Origin: DTHT01 sp037444625 | GTDB lineage: Bacteria > Acidobacteriota > Terriglobia > Bryobacterales > Bryobacteraceae | Assembly (NCBI GenBank): GCA_037444625.1 | Contig: JBBIMA010000005.1 | Span: 30,871-94,870 of the forward strand | Length of the DNA: 64,000 bases | Direction of reading: 5' to 3' | Shown here: piece by piece, positions 18,144 through 27,663 of the stretch | How the letters are laid out: every line of letters begins with the position of its first letter | Numbering within the stretch: the stretch's first letter is position 1 | Position numbers and translations under genes: made by a program | The notes under the pieces: model-generated | The model's database searches: none | Seen by the model: only the letters and a program-made list of their open reading frames with translations | What the model was told of the DNA's origin: nothing

Positions 18144-19247
18144 CTATCCCTTCACCACCCAGGCCTCGACCGCAAATTCCTCCGCCGTGATGCGGTGCAG
18201 CTCGGTCCCGCGCAGCAGGATCGCGTCCCGGCGGCTACGCCGGCCGGGACCGCCCGCCACCGGCAGCGACTCCAGACCCCCCAGAATCTTGGGCGCGTAA
18301 TAGAAGAAGACCTTGTCCGCCACCTCGCCCTCCAGGGCCGACCAGTTCACCCGGCTGCCCGCCTCGATCAGCAGAGAGAGGTACTTGCGCTCCGCCAGCC
18401 ATCTCACCAACCCGGGCAGATCCGTGCGGCCCCCCGGACCGTCCAGCGTCAGGATCTCGACCCCGCAAGCCTCCAACCGCCGCCGCCGCTCGAGCGAGGC
18501 GGCCGAGGTCGTCACCACCAGCACGTCCGAGCGGGCGCTGCGCACCATGCGCGATTCGGGCGGAATGCGCAATTGCGAATCCAGTACGATCCGCAACAGG
18601 GGACGGCTGCGCTCCAGCCCGCTGCGATCCGTCAGCCGGCAGTCGTCGGCCAGCACCGTTCCGATGCCGGTCAGAATGGCGTCGGAGAGATGGCGCAATT
18701 GCTGCACGTGCGCCCGCGCCTGCTCGCTGGTGATCCAACCCTGATTGTCTTCGGGGGCGGCGATCTTGCCGTCCAGCGTGAGGGCTGCCTTCAGCGTCAC
18801 CAGAGGCCGGCCGGTCCGCATGTAGTGCATGTAGGCTTCGTTGAGCTTCTCGGCCTCGGCCCGAAAGCTCTCGGCCCGCTCGATCGCCACGCCCGCCCCC
18901 GCCAGCCGCCGCAAGCCTGCGCCCGCCACCGCCGGATTGGGATCCTCGCCCGCCACGACCACCCGGCGCACCCCCGCCGCCAGCAGGGCTTCCGTGCAGG
19001 GTCCCGTGCGCCCCTGGTGCGCGCAAGGCTCCAGCGTGACGTAAAGGGTTGCGCCGCGGGCCCGCTCGCCGGCCTCCTCCAGCGCCAGCACCTCGGCGTG
19101 CTTGACGCCCGCCCAAGTGTGAAAACCCCGGCCCACCACCTCGCCCTCGCGCACCAGCACCGCTCCCACCGCCGGGTTGGGGCTGGTGCGCCCCAGGCCC
19201 CGGCGCGCCAGCTCCAGCGCCTGGCGCATGTAGCCCGCATCGCTCAT
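18144..19247 (-). CDS. ribD: bifunctional riboflavin biosynthesis deaminase/reductase
   Basis: Predicted 367-residue enzyme catalysing the deaminase and reductase steps that turn the first pyrimidine intermediate into 5-amino-6-ribitylaminouracil phosphate. The N-terminal deaminase has zinc ligands in KHAEVLAL and in LEPCAHQGRTGPC. The C-terminal reductase (about 150-360) begins GRPLVTLKAALTLDGKIA and keeps the LIEAGSRVNWSAL segment. Length is normal for the fused form. The start ATG overlaps the ftsY stop by four bases, so it is translationally coupled to ftsY. Confidence 0.93.
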   Translation of the reverse strand: MSDAGYMRQALELARRGLGRTSPNPAVGAVLVREGEVVGRGFHTWAGVKHAEVLALEEAGERARGATLYVTLEPCAHQGRTGPCTEALLAAGVRRVVVAGEDPNPAVAGAGLRRLAGAGVAIERAESFRAEAEKLNEAYMHYMRTGRPLVTLKAALTLDGKIAAPEDNQGWITSEQARAHVQQLRHLSDAILTGIGTVLADDCRLTDRSGLERSRPLLRIVLDSQLRIPPESRMVRSARSDVLVVTTSAASLERRRRLEACGVEILTLDGPGGRTDLPGLVRWLAERKYLSLLIEAGSRVNWSALEGEVADKVFFYYAPKILGGLESLPVAGGPGRRSRRDAILLRGTELHRITAEEFAVEAWVVKG

Positions 19248-20194
19248 GCTTCGAACAGCGAGGCGACGAAGGCCTCGGGATCGAACGGCACCAGATCCTC
19301 GGGCTTCTCTCCCACGCCCAGATAGCGCACGGGCAACGCCAATTCCCGGGCGATCGGGATCACCACCCCGCCCTTGGCCGTCCCGTCCAGCTTGGTCAGC
19401 ACGATGCCGGTGACCCCCGAACTGCCCGTGAAGCGCCGCGCCTGCTCCAGCCCGTTCTGCCCGGTGGTGGCGTCCATCACCAGCAGAGTCTCATGCGGCG
19501 CGCCCGGCGCCAGACGGCCCGCCGTGCGGCGCATCTTCTCCAGCTCCGCCATCAGGTTCGTCTTGGTGTGCAAGCGCCCGGCCGTGTCCGCGATCAGATA
19601 ATCGGCCCGGCGGGCCCGCGCCGCCTGAATGGCGTCGAACAGCACGGCGCTGGGATCGGCGCCCTGCCGCTGGCGGATCAACTCGCAGCCGGTCCGCTGC
19701 GCCCAGACCTCGAGTTGCTCGATGGCCGCCGCCCGGAAGGTGTCGGCCGCGCACAACATCACCGAGCGGCCTTGGGACTTGAACAGGTGCGCCAGCTTGC
19801 CGATGGTGGTGGTCTTGCCCGTGCCGTTGACGCCCACCATCAGGATCACCGCCGGCGGCTCCGCCACGCGCGCCGGCGGCCGCTCGGTCGCCCGCAGAAC
19901 CTCCACCAAATGCTCCCGGATGAGCTGGCGCAACTCCTGCGCGTCGGCCAGCAGCCGCCGGTCCACTTGCCGGCGGATCCGATCCAGGATCTCGCTGGCG
20001 GTGCGCACGCCGATATCGGCCCCGATCAGCGTGGCCTCCAGTTCGTCCAGCAGCTCGGCGTCAATCTCCCTGCGCCCCGCCAGCGCGTCCTCCAGGCGCG
20101 ACACCAGACCGGCGCGCGTTTTCTGGATGCCGCTCTTCAGGCGGTCCAACAGCGAAGGCGAGGCCTCGACGGAGCCGAACAGGGTCTGGATCAT
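19244..20194 (-). CDS. ftsY: signal recognition particle receptor FtsY
   Basis: Predicted 316-residue SRP-type GTPase that docks ribosome-SRP complexes at the inner membrane. An N domain of helices (about 15-95) precedes the G domain with G1 GVNGTGKTTTIGKLAH, G3 DTAGRLHTKTNLM and G4 TKLDGTAKGG. The long acidic A domain of E. coli FtsY is absent; instead a short amphipathic N terminus may contact the membrane, as in many other phyla. The ATG at 20194 is preceded by TACAAT at 20214-20209 on the minus strand. It heads the ftsY-ribD-ribE run. Confidence 0.95.
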   Translation of the reverse strand: MIQTLFGSVEASPSLLDRLKSGIQKTRAGLVSRLEDALAGRREIDAELLDELEATLIGADIGVRTASEILDRIRRQVDRRLLADAQELRQLIREHLVEVLRATERPPARVAEPPAVILMVGVNGTGKTTTIGKLAHLFKSQGRSVMLCAADTFRAAAIEQLEVWAQRTGCELIRQRQGADPSAVLFDAIQAARARRADYLIADTAGRLHTKTNLMAELEKMRRTAGRLAPGAPHETLLVMDATTGQNGLEQARRFTGSSGVTGIVLTKLDGTAKGGVVIPIARELALPVRYLGVGEKPEDLVPFDPEAFVASLFEA

Positions 20195-20254
20195 GGGGAC
20201 CGAACTTCATTGTAACCGGAGCGAGGCCGGCCCAAGCGGCGCCGCTCCGGCCAC

Positions 20255-21754
20255 TCAGCCGGCGCTTGCCGCCCCGCGCCCGTTCAGCGGCGAGCCGTCG
20301 GCGCCCGCAGCCCCAAAGCCGTTGTGGTTCGGCGCCGCCAAGCCCAAGCACGCCAGCATGGTCTTGGGATCAAGCTCCCGCCCTGCGGCGGCGGCCGCGC
20401 AGGGCAACAACGCCGCCAGCGCCCCCAGCAAGCCGAGCAACCGGCGGTTGGGCGAAAGCGGCCGGGCGGGCGCCAGAGCCTCTTCGAGCAGCACCAGACG
20501 GGGCTCGGCATCCTGGGCCCGCCGGTCGGCCTCCAGCTCGGCCTGCTGCCGGGCCGACGCCGCGGCGCGGTAGTCTTGCTCCGCCAATTCGCACTCGCGC
20601 GCCAGCGCGGCCCTCCGGCGCCGGAGATCCGGTAGCTCCGCCAGCCGTTGATCGAGCGACCGCAGCGCTTCCGCCAGCCGGTCTTTTTCGCCCGCCAGCT
20701 CCCGCGCCTTCTGCTCGGCCTGAACCAGCTCTTGCCGCAGGCGTTCGAGCGTCTCCCGCTCGCCCGGCGACGGGCGCCCCTGCGCGGCGGAATCCGGGCG
20801 GGAATCCTCCGGAGCCTCCCCCTGTCCGCCTCGCAGCGCCTCGGCCCAGGCCAGCTCCTGCCGCAGCCGGCGCACGTCCGGGTGAGCCTCTTTGTAACGC
20901 GCCAGCAGCGCCGCCAGGCGGTCGCGAAGCTGCCGGGCTTCGTTGGGGGAACTCCGCACGGCCGGAGCCGCAGGCGGCGGGGCCGTGCGCGCGGCCTGCC
21001 TTTCAGCCTCGGCCAGAGCGCGCGCCAACCGCTCCCGCTCCTGAAGCGCACGCGCCAGGGAGCGCTCGAGCGCCGCCTGCTCGCCGCGCAGACCGGCCTG
21101 CTCGGCCACCAGGGATTTCTCCCGTTGCTCGAGGTCGCCGCCTTGCTCTGCCTCGAAGCTGCGCAGCGCATCCTGACACTCGGCCAGTCGGCTCCAGGCG
21201 GCCGTCACCCGATGGCTCAGGCGGGACGTCTCCTCCGCCCGCCCGGCCGCCGGCCGGAACTCCTGCGCCAGAGCGGCGGCGATGCGATTGACGACCGCGG
21301 CGCCGGCCGCCGGGTCGTTCCCCTCGAAGGCTACCCGCACGCCGCTGAAGCGGCCGCTACGCGATTCCGGGATCGTGCCGACGGTGATGCGCCGGCGCAA
21401 CCGCTCCAGACGCTCCGGCTCCTGGGCGGGCGCCCATCCCTCCACCAGCTTGGGGTAGGCTTGCTTGAGCAGCTCGAGCAGCCGCTCGCGGCGCAACACC
21501 TTCAAGCGGACCAGCTCCAGCCGGGCCCGCAGTTCCGAGTCAGTAGGAAGGCCGGAGGCGCGCCCGGGCGGGCGCGCCGGCTCGAGGACCAGGATGGCCT
21601 CGGCTCTGTAACGCGGCGGAATCAGCCAGACTGCGGCCAGCACGGCGGCCGTTGCCAGCAGCCAGAGCAAGGCCCAGCGCGCCCTCTGCTTCCAGAGGGC
21701 TTGCAGCAAATGAAGCGGGCTGGGCCCCACGGGTTCGCTCGGGTGCATCGCCAT
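20255..21754 (-). CDS. Wzz/GumC-like polysaccharide chain-length protein
   Basis: Predicted 499-residue inner-membrane protein. A first transmembrane helix (ALLWLLATAAVLAAVWLIPP) is followed by the Wzz-type IPPRYRAEAILVLEPA. A very long, charged, Ala/Arg/Glu-rich coiled coil spans about residues 175-430. A second helix near the end (LLGLLGALAALLPCAAAAA) closes the hairpin topology. Such proteins set the length of, or co-polymerise, exported polysaccharides. No tyrosine kinase domain is fused and no wzx, wzy or glycosyltransferase genes adjoin, so it is an orphan. ATG at 21754 is preferred to a TTG at 21811. The very high Arg/Glu content makes distant homology hard to judge. Confidence 0.65.
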   Translation of the reverse strand: MAMHPSEPVGPSPLHLLQALWKQRARWALLWLLATAAVLAAVWLIPPRYRAEAILVLEPARPPGRASGLPTDSELRARLELVRLKVLRRERLLELLKQAYPKLVEGWAPAQEPERLERLRRRITVGTIPESRSGRFSGVRVAFEGNDPAAGAAVVNRIAAALAQEFRPAAGRAEETSRLSHRVTAAWSRLAECQDALRSFEAEQGGDLEQREKSLVAEQAGLRGEQAALERSLARALQERERLARALAEAERQAARTAPPPAAPAVRSSPNEARQLRDRLAALLARYKEAHPDVRRLRQELAWAEALRGGQGEAPEDSRPDSAAQGRPSPGERETLERLRQELVQAEQKARELAGEKDRLAEALRSLDQRLAELPDLRRRRAALARECELAEQDYRAAASARQQAELEADRRAQDAEPRLVLLEEALAPARPLSPNRRLLGLLGALAALLPCAAAAAGRELDPKTMLACLGLAAPNHNGFGAAGADGSPLNGRGAASAG

Positions 21755-21920
21755 CGGGTGCGCGCGTCCAACTGGGAAGGGTCGGCCCGGGAAGGCCGCC
21801 TTTGCCGACAAAAACGCCGCTGGAACCTGCTCTCGCCACGGATGTCATCTGCTATGTGGCCCCGCAGGCCGGGACCTCTCAGGGTTTTTTCGCCGCCGCC
21901 TCGGGTGTACACTGGCAGCC

Positions 21921-23888
21921 ATGAGTCGCACCACACGCCGCCGTTTTCTGGAATCCGCCGGCCTGGCCGCCGCGCCCGGCCTGGCCGCCGAAGCTGAGGT
22001 CCAGCCCCCGAACCGCCGTCCGGCAGGCGGTTACCGCCGCAGCGGTTTCGCCCCGTCCGGGCGCCCTCAGAGGCTCAGCGACAACCTTTTCTTGTTCGAA
22101 GACACCTGCAACGTCTACCTGGTTCGCGAGGGCGACGCCTGCGTCCTGATTGATTTCGGTTCCGGCAAGATCCTGGACCATCTGGGCGAGCTGGGCATCC
22201 GCCGCGTGGACTGGATCCTGCACACCCACCATCACCGCGACCAATGCCAGGGCGACTGGCGGGCCGCGGAACGCGGCATCCCCATCGCCGTCCCCCAGCA
22301 CGAACGCCACCTGTTCGCCGAAGCCGGCAATTTCTGGCGCAACCGGCGGGTCTTCCACCTCTACTACGTGCGCAACGACTTCAACACCCCGGCCGAGGAC
22401 ATCCGGGTGGCCCGCCCGCTGGCCGATTACAGCCTCTTCCGCTGGAACAAATTCGAGTTTCTTGTTTTGCCCACCCCCGGCCACACCCTGGGCTCCCTCA
22501 CCCTGCTGGCGGCCGTGGACGGCCGCAAGGTCGCCTTCTCGGGCGATCTGATGTTCGCCCCGGGCAAAATCCTCAACCTTTACGACACCCAAGTCAACTA
22601 CGGCGGCAGCGAGGGCGTGGATCTGGCCATCTACTCCCTGGCCCAACTGCGCGAGCACAAGCCCGAGCTGCTCTGCCCCTCCCACGGCGCGCCCCTGCGG
22701 GATCCCGACCAGGCCATCGGCCGCACCATCGAACGGCTGACCGAATACTATCGCTTCCAGGTCGGCGAACCCACCCTCTCCAACCAGCCCTTGACCGTCA
22801 GCCCCCACCTGGTGGCCTTCCACCAGACCACCTCCAGCTTCTACGCCATCATCGCCGACAGCGGCAAGGCCATGTTCATTGACTACGGCGCCCCCTCCGG
22901 CGTCCACTTCTCCAATTTCGAGCGCGCCACTGCGGTCAACGACCGCATCCGCTTCGTCGAACACTCCATCGCCGAGCTGAAGCGCAACTTCGGCCTCAAG
23001 AGCATCGAGGTGGCCATGCCCAGCCACATGCACGACGACCACATCAACGGCTTTCCCCACCTCATCCGCCACTACGGCACCCAAATCTGGTGCTACGAGA
23101 ACATGGTGGACGTCTTCCAGAACCCGCGCGGCTACAACCTGGGCTGCATCCTGGGCGAACCCTTCAAGATCTCGCGCGCCTTCCGCAACGGCGAGAAGTT
23201 CCGCTGGGAGGGCTTCGAGTTCGAGGTGGCCCACAACCCCGGCCATACCGAGTACCAGATGGCCCTGTTCGTCGAACTCGACGGCCGACGGGTGGCCTTC
23301 TCGGGCGACGCCTTCTTCATGCCCAATCCCCGCAACGACGGCACCATGCGCCACAACCTGATCTTCCGCAATCACGTCGAGAACGACAGTCACCTGAAGT
23401 CCATCCGGGCCCTGATCGCCCGCCGGCCTAACTTGATCTGTCCCGGCCACGGCCGCCCCTTCCCGGTGGACGCCGCCCTGCTGCAGGCCACCGAAAAGAA
23501 GATGCTCCGCCAGCAGCAGCTCTTTCGCGACCTGCTTCCCGAAGGGGAGACCGACTTCGGGCTGGATCCGAGCTGGGTGAGCATCTACCCCTACCAGATC
23601 CTGGCCGCCCGCGGCCGTTCCCAGCGGCTTCAGGTGCGCGTGCGGAACTATCACACCCGGCCGATGGCGATGGAGATCGCGCTGCTCACCCCGGCCGAAT
23701 GGAGCGTGCAGCCCGAGGTGCTGCGCTTCGACGCCGCCCCCGGCGGGCTCACCACGCGCCCGGTCGAGATTTCCATCCCGCCCGACTGGACGCCCCCCGG
23801 CCCGCGCTTCGCCATCGCAGCCGACGTGGTGCGCGACGGCAAGTATCTGGGCCAGATCACCGAAGCGGTGGTCGAGATGGGCGCCTGA
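21921..23888 (+). CDS. tandem metallo-beta-lactamase-fold hydrolase, exported
   Basis: Predicted 655-residue protein with a Tat-like N terminus (TTRRRFLESAGLAAAPGLA) and two complete MBL domains in one chain. Domain 1 (about 50-275) has HTHHHRDQ at 101-108, GHT at 187-189, SGD at 207-209 and SHG at 254-256. Domain 2 (about 295-510) has SHMHDDH at 368-374, GHT at 441-443, SGD at 461-463 and a final PGHGRPFP. A C-terminal beta-rich domain of about 120 residues resembles an Ig-like fold. Both metal sites look intact. Substrate unknown; the MBL fold covers hydrolases, lactonases and oxidoreductases. TACACT ends 7 bases before the ATG. Confidence 0.75.
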   Translation: MSRTTRRRFLESAGLAAAPGLAAEAEVQPPNRRPAGGYRRSGFAPSGRPQRLSDNLFLFEDTCNVYLVREGDACVLIDFGSGKILDHLGELGIRRVDWILHTHHHRDQCQGDWRAAERGIPIAVPQHERHLFAEAGNFWRNRRVFHLYYVRNDFNTPAEDIRVARPLADYSLFRWNKFEFLVLPTPGHTLGSLTLLAAVDGRKVAFSGDLMFAPGKILNLYDTQVNYGGSEGVDLAIYSLAQLREHKPELLCPSHGAPLRDPDQAIGRTIERLTEYYRFQVGEPTLSNQPLTVSPHLVAFHQTTSSFYAIIADSGKAMFIDYGAPSGVHFSNFERATAVNDRIRFVEHSIAELKRNFGLKSIEVAMPSHMHDDHINGFPHLIRHYGTQIWCYENMVDVFQNPRGYNLGCILGEPFKISRAFRNGEKFRWEGFEFEVAHNPGHTEYQMALFVELDGRRVAFSGDAFFMPNPRNDGTMRHNLIFRNHVENDSHLKSIRALIARRPNLICPGHGRPFPVDAALLQATEKKMLRQQQLFRDLLPEGETDFGLDPSWVSIYPYQILAARGRSQRLQVRVRNYHTRPMAMEIALLTPAEWSVQPEVLRFDAAPGGLTTRPVEISIPPDWTPPGPRFAIAADVVRDGKYLGQITEAVVEMGA

Positions 23889-23891
23889 CGG

Positions 23892-25189
<1,298 letters not shown>

Positions 25190-25205
<16 letters not shown>

Positions 25206-26458
25206 ACTGACGGCTCCTGGGCCGCTACCGCCTCCCGCTCCATTTCCCGAAAGACCAACTCCGCCCGCGCGCCCCGGGGTTCGGCAGGCAGGATCCGCAG
25301 CTCCCCGCCCAGCGCTTCCGCCAGCCGTTTGCTGATCGCCAGTCCCAGACCCGTGCCCGAAGCCTTGCTGGTGTAGAAGGGCTCGAACAGACGCGCCCGA
25401 GCCTCCTCCGACAGGCCGGGACCGTCGTCCTCCACCGCCACCACCACCGCTCCTCGCGGCGGCGCCGCGATTTCCAGGCGCACCTCGCCTCCGCTTTCCT
25501 CCAGCGCCTCGATCGCGTTGCGCACCAGATTCAGCAAGGCCGCCTTCAGCAAATCGGGATCGGTTTTCAAGCGCACACCGCCCCCGGCCAGCACGAAACG
25601 AATCGGGCGGCCGGAGGCCGCTTCCCGCGCGGCGCGCTCGATCTCCCCGGCCAACCGGTCCCACTCCACCCAGCGCAGGTTGGGCTGCGGCGGGCGCCCG
25701 TACAGCAGCAGGTCCGACACCAGCCGCTCCAGGCGCCGGATTTCGTCCAGCACCGGCGCCAGCAGGGCGGCCGCCTCGGGAGTCGCCTTCTCGGCCGCCA
25801 GTTGGGCGAACCCCTTGATGGTGCCCAGCGGGTTGCGGATCTCGTGGGCCAGCGCGGCCGACATCTGGCCCAGCCGCGCCAGGTGCTCCAGTTCCAGTTG
25901 CCGCCGCTCCAGCCGGGCGGTGCGCCGCAGACTCCAGAGCGCGTACAGCGCCAGCAGCACCAGCGCCAGCCCGCTGAGGGCCGCCACCATCACGTTGCGG
26001 CGGGCCGGCTCGAGCAACCAGTCGGCCGCCCCGGCCGCCAGATCAATGCGCGCCACGCAAGCCTGCTGGCCGGCGTGCACCGGGATGTAAGCGCGGAAGA
26101 TCTCCACGCCGCCCAGGCGCAGCCGCTCGGTGCGGAACAGCTCCCGTCCTTCCCACAACGGCGCCAGGCGCGCCGTCTCCTCTCCGGCCTCCTCCCGGCG
26201 GAACAGGCGCACCTCGATCAGGGCGGGTTCCTCCTCGCTCAGAGAGTCCAGAGCCTCGGCCGAAGCGGGCAGTCTTTCCAGGCGCGCGGCGACCGCCGCC
26301 GCCCGGCTGCGCAGGTCCAGCTCGCGCAGTTCGTCCAGCCGCGAGAGGGTGGCCAGCGCGCTGGCCACCAGAGCCAGCGGCAGGGCCAGCGCCAGCAACG
26401 GCCACAGCTCCCGGGAGAACGCTCGAACCCGCCTTCGCATGGGCGCGCCTACGTTCAT
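25190..26458 (-). CDS. membrane sensor histidine kinase, NtrB/ZraS-like
   Basis: Predicted 422-residue kinase with two transmembrane helices (about 18-38 and 155-176) flanking a periplasmic sensor of about 115 residues, in contrast to the five-helix sensor of the other NtrB-type kinase. The HisKA box is LAHEIRNPLGTIKG with His205. The ATPase domain shows NLVRNAIEALEE, EDDGPGLSEEA and GTGLGLAIS. The topology and partner resemble zinc- or envelope-stress kinases such as ZraS, but no metal-binding motif is apparent. It shares a transcript with the regulator downstream. Only 45 bases separate its start from the next gene end. Confidence 0.88.
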
Positions 26459-26503
26459 GCTAACGCACGCGCCCGGCGGGGGAACCGGAAGCGGGAGCTC
26501 GCC

Positions 26504-27445
26504 CTAGACCGGCGCGCGGCCGAACCGCGCCTCGAAGGCGTAATTGGCGATGCTCTCGGCGTTGTGCTGCTTCCGGTAAGGACTGAGCGCCTTCATCTTG
26601 GCATCCCAGTACTGGCCGTAGGCGTAGTCGTCAATCAGATCGCCCCCGGTCGGGCCGACAAAGTGGGCCAGCTCGTGCACGATGGTCTGGATCCGGTTGT
26701 CGTCGCTCGCCTGGTCGTAAAAGGCGCTCAGGTAGACGGTGTCCAGCCGCTGCCATCCGGCGTACTGTCCCGAGCGATAATAGCCGCCCCACCAGGTGAA
26801 GGCGTAGAAATTGGGGTTGGTGAAGGGTTCCGCCTCGAAGGCCATCCAGCCCCACAAGCCGCCCGGCTTGCTAAAGACCCCGAGCATCTTGGCGAACACC
26901 TGGCCCAGTTGGCCGAGCGCCGCCGCCGGGCTGGCGGACTTGCGAATATCGAAATGCTTGTCGGCCAGATCCAGGTTGTGCGTCCCGAACAAGCCCCCGC
27001 CGCTCAGCAACTCGACGCCGGCGCTCAACAGGCCGGCCTGCGCCGCCAACATGCATTGCTGGGCCTGCGAGAGATATTGCTGGGCGGTGGTCATGCGCTT
27101 GATCTTGCCCGGCAGCAGCGAACTGAGCTTGGCGTGCGTCTTGCCCATCACGTCCACCCGGCCGTCGGACCAGCCGAAGTGTCGTTTCTGGAAGGCGGAA
27201 ATTGCCGCCAAGGTCTTCTTCCCCACCTTCCCGTCTTCGACCAGTTTCGGCGATGCCCCGCCGTACTCGGCCGGGATTTGGTTGAGCGCCCTCTGGACCC
27301 GAACGACATCGGGGCCATAGATGGCGCCGCCCGCGCCCACCGGCACGCTCAGAATCAAGTCCTCGGATCCGGCGGCCCCGCCCGCCTTGGCGGCGTAGGC
27401 CATGCAGCGCCGGCTCTGGTGAATGCCCATGGAAACACCCTTCAT
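26504..27445 (-). CDS. aspzincin (M35-type) metallopeptidase with peptidoglycan-binding domain
   Basis: Predicted 313-residue protein. Residues 40-112 match a PG_binding_1 domain (DVVRVQRALNQIP, DGKVGKKTLAAISAFQKRHF). The C-terminal part has the zinc motif HELAH at 257-261 followed by DDYAYG at 272-277, which fits the aspzincin pattern HExxH plus DxxYG of deuterolysin and lysine-specific metallo-endopeptidases. Asp273 would be the third ligand. No signal peptide is visible, so an unconventional route or toxin-like use is possible. The ATG at 27445 has GGGAGGAG 7 bases upstream and is clearly the start. It is a single gene on a fairly isolated transcript. The 218 bases up to the next gene hold only a promoter. 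Confidence 0.65.
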   Translation of the reverse strand: MKGVSMGIHQSRRCMAYAAKAGGAAGSEDLILSVPVGAGGAIYGPDVVRVQRALNQIPAEYGGASPKLVEDGKVGKKTLAAISAFQKRHFGWSDGRVDVMGKTHAKLSSLLPGKIKRMTTAQQYLSQAQQCMLAAQAGLLSAGVELLSGGGLFGTHNLDLADKHFDIRKSASPAAALGQLGQVFAKMLGVFSKPGGLWGWMAFEAEPFTNPNFYAFTWWGGYYRSGQYAGWQRLDTVYLSAFYDQASDDNRIQTIVHELAHFVGPTGGDLIDDYAYGQYWDAKMKALSPYRKQHNAESIANYAFEARFGRAPV

Positions 27446-27627
27446 CTCACGCTCCTCCCAGAGGCGTGTCGGTTAGGCGGGGAAGGGGGCGGGCACCTCC
27501 CAGATTGCCCTCCTCGTCCGCTCGCCGCCAGCACCCTCGCAAAAAGCTTCCCTCAGTTTAGCCTCGGGCCGGGATACAGGTCAACGGGTTCCCGCCGCGC
27601 GGCCGGGACCCATCTGCGCCTGCGCGG

Positions 27628-27656
27628 TTGACAAACCCCCGGCCGGCGGCTATTGA
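27628..27656 (+). promoter_or_regulatory. near-consensus promoter, predicted to give a leaderless mRNA
   Basis: TTGACA at 27628-27633, exactly 17 bases of spacer, then TATTGA at 27651-27656. The ATG of the phosphatase gene begins at 27664, 8 positions after the hexamer, where transcription itself would begin. No ribosome-binding site can fit. Confidence 0.65.
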
Positions 27657-27663
27657 ATGGTGC

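Noticed and set aside
17501..20254. FMN riboswitch upstream of the riboflavin genes
   Set aside because: ribD overlaps ftsY by four bases and ribE follows 4 bases later, leaving no room; nothing resembling the conserved RFN fold lies ahead of ftsY.
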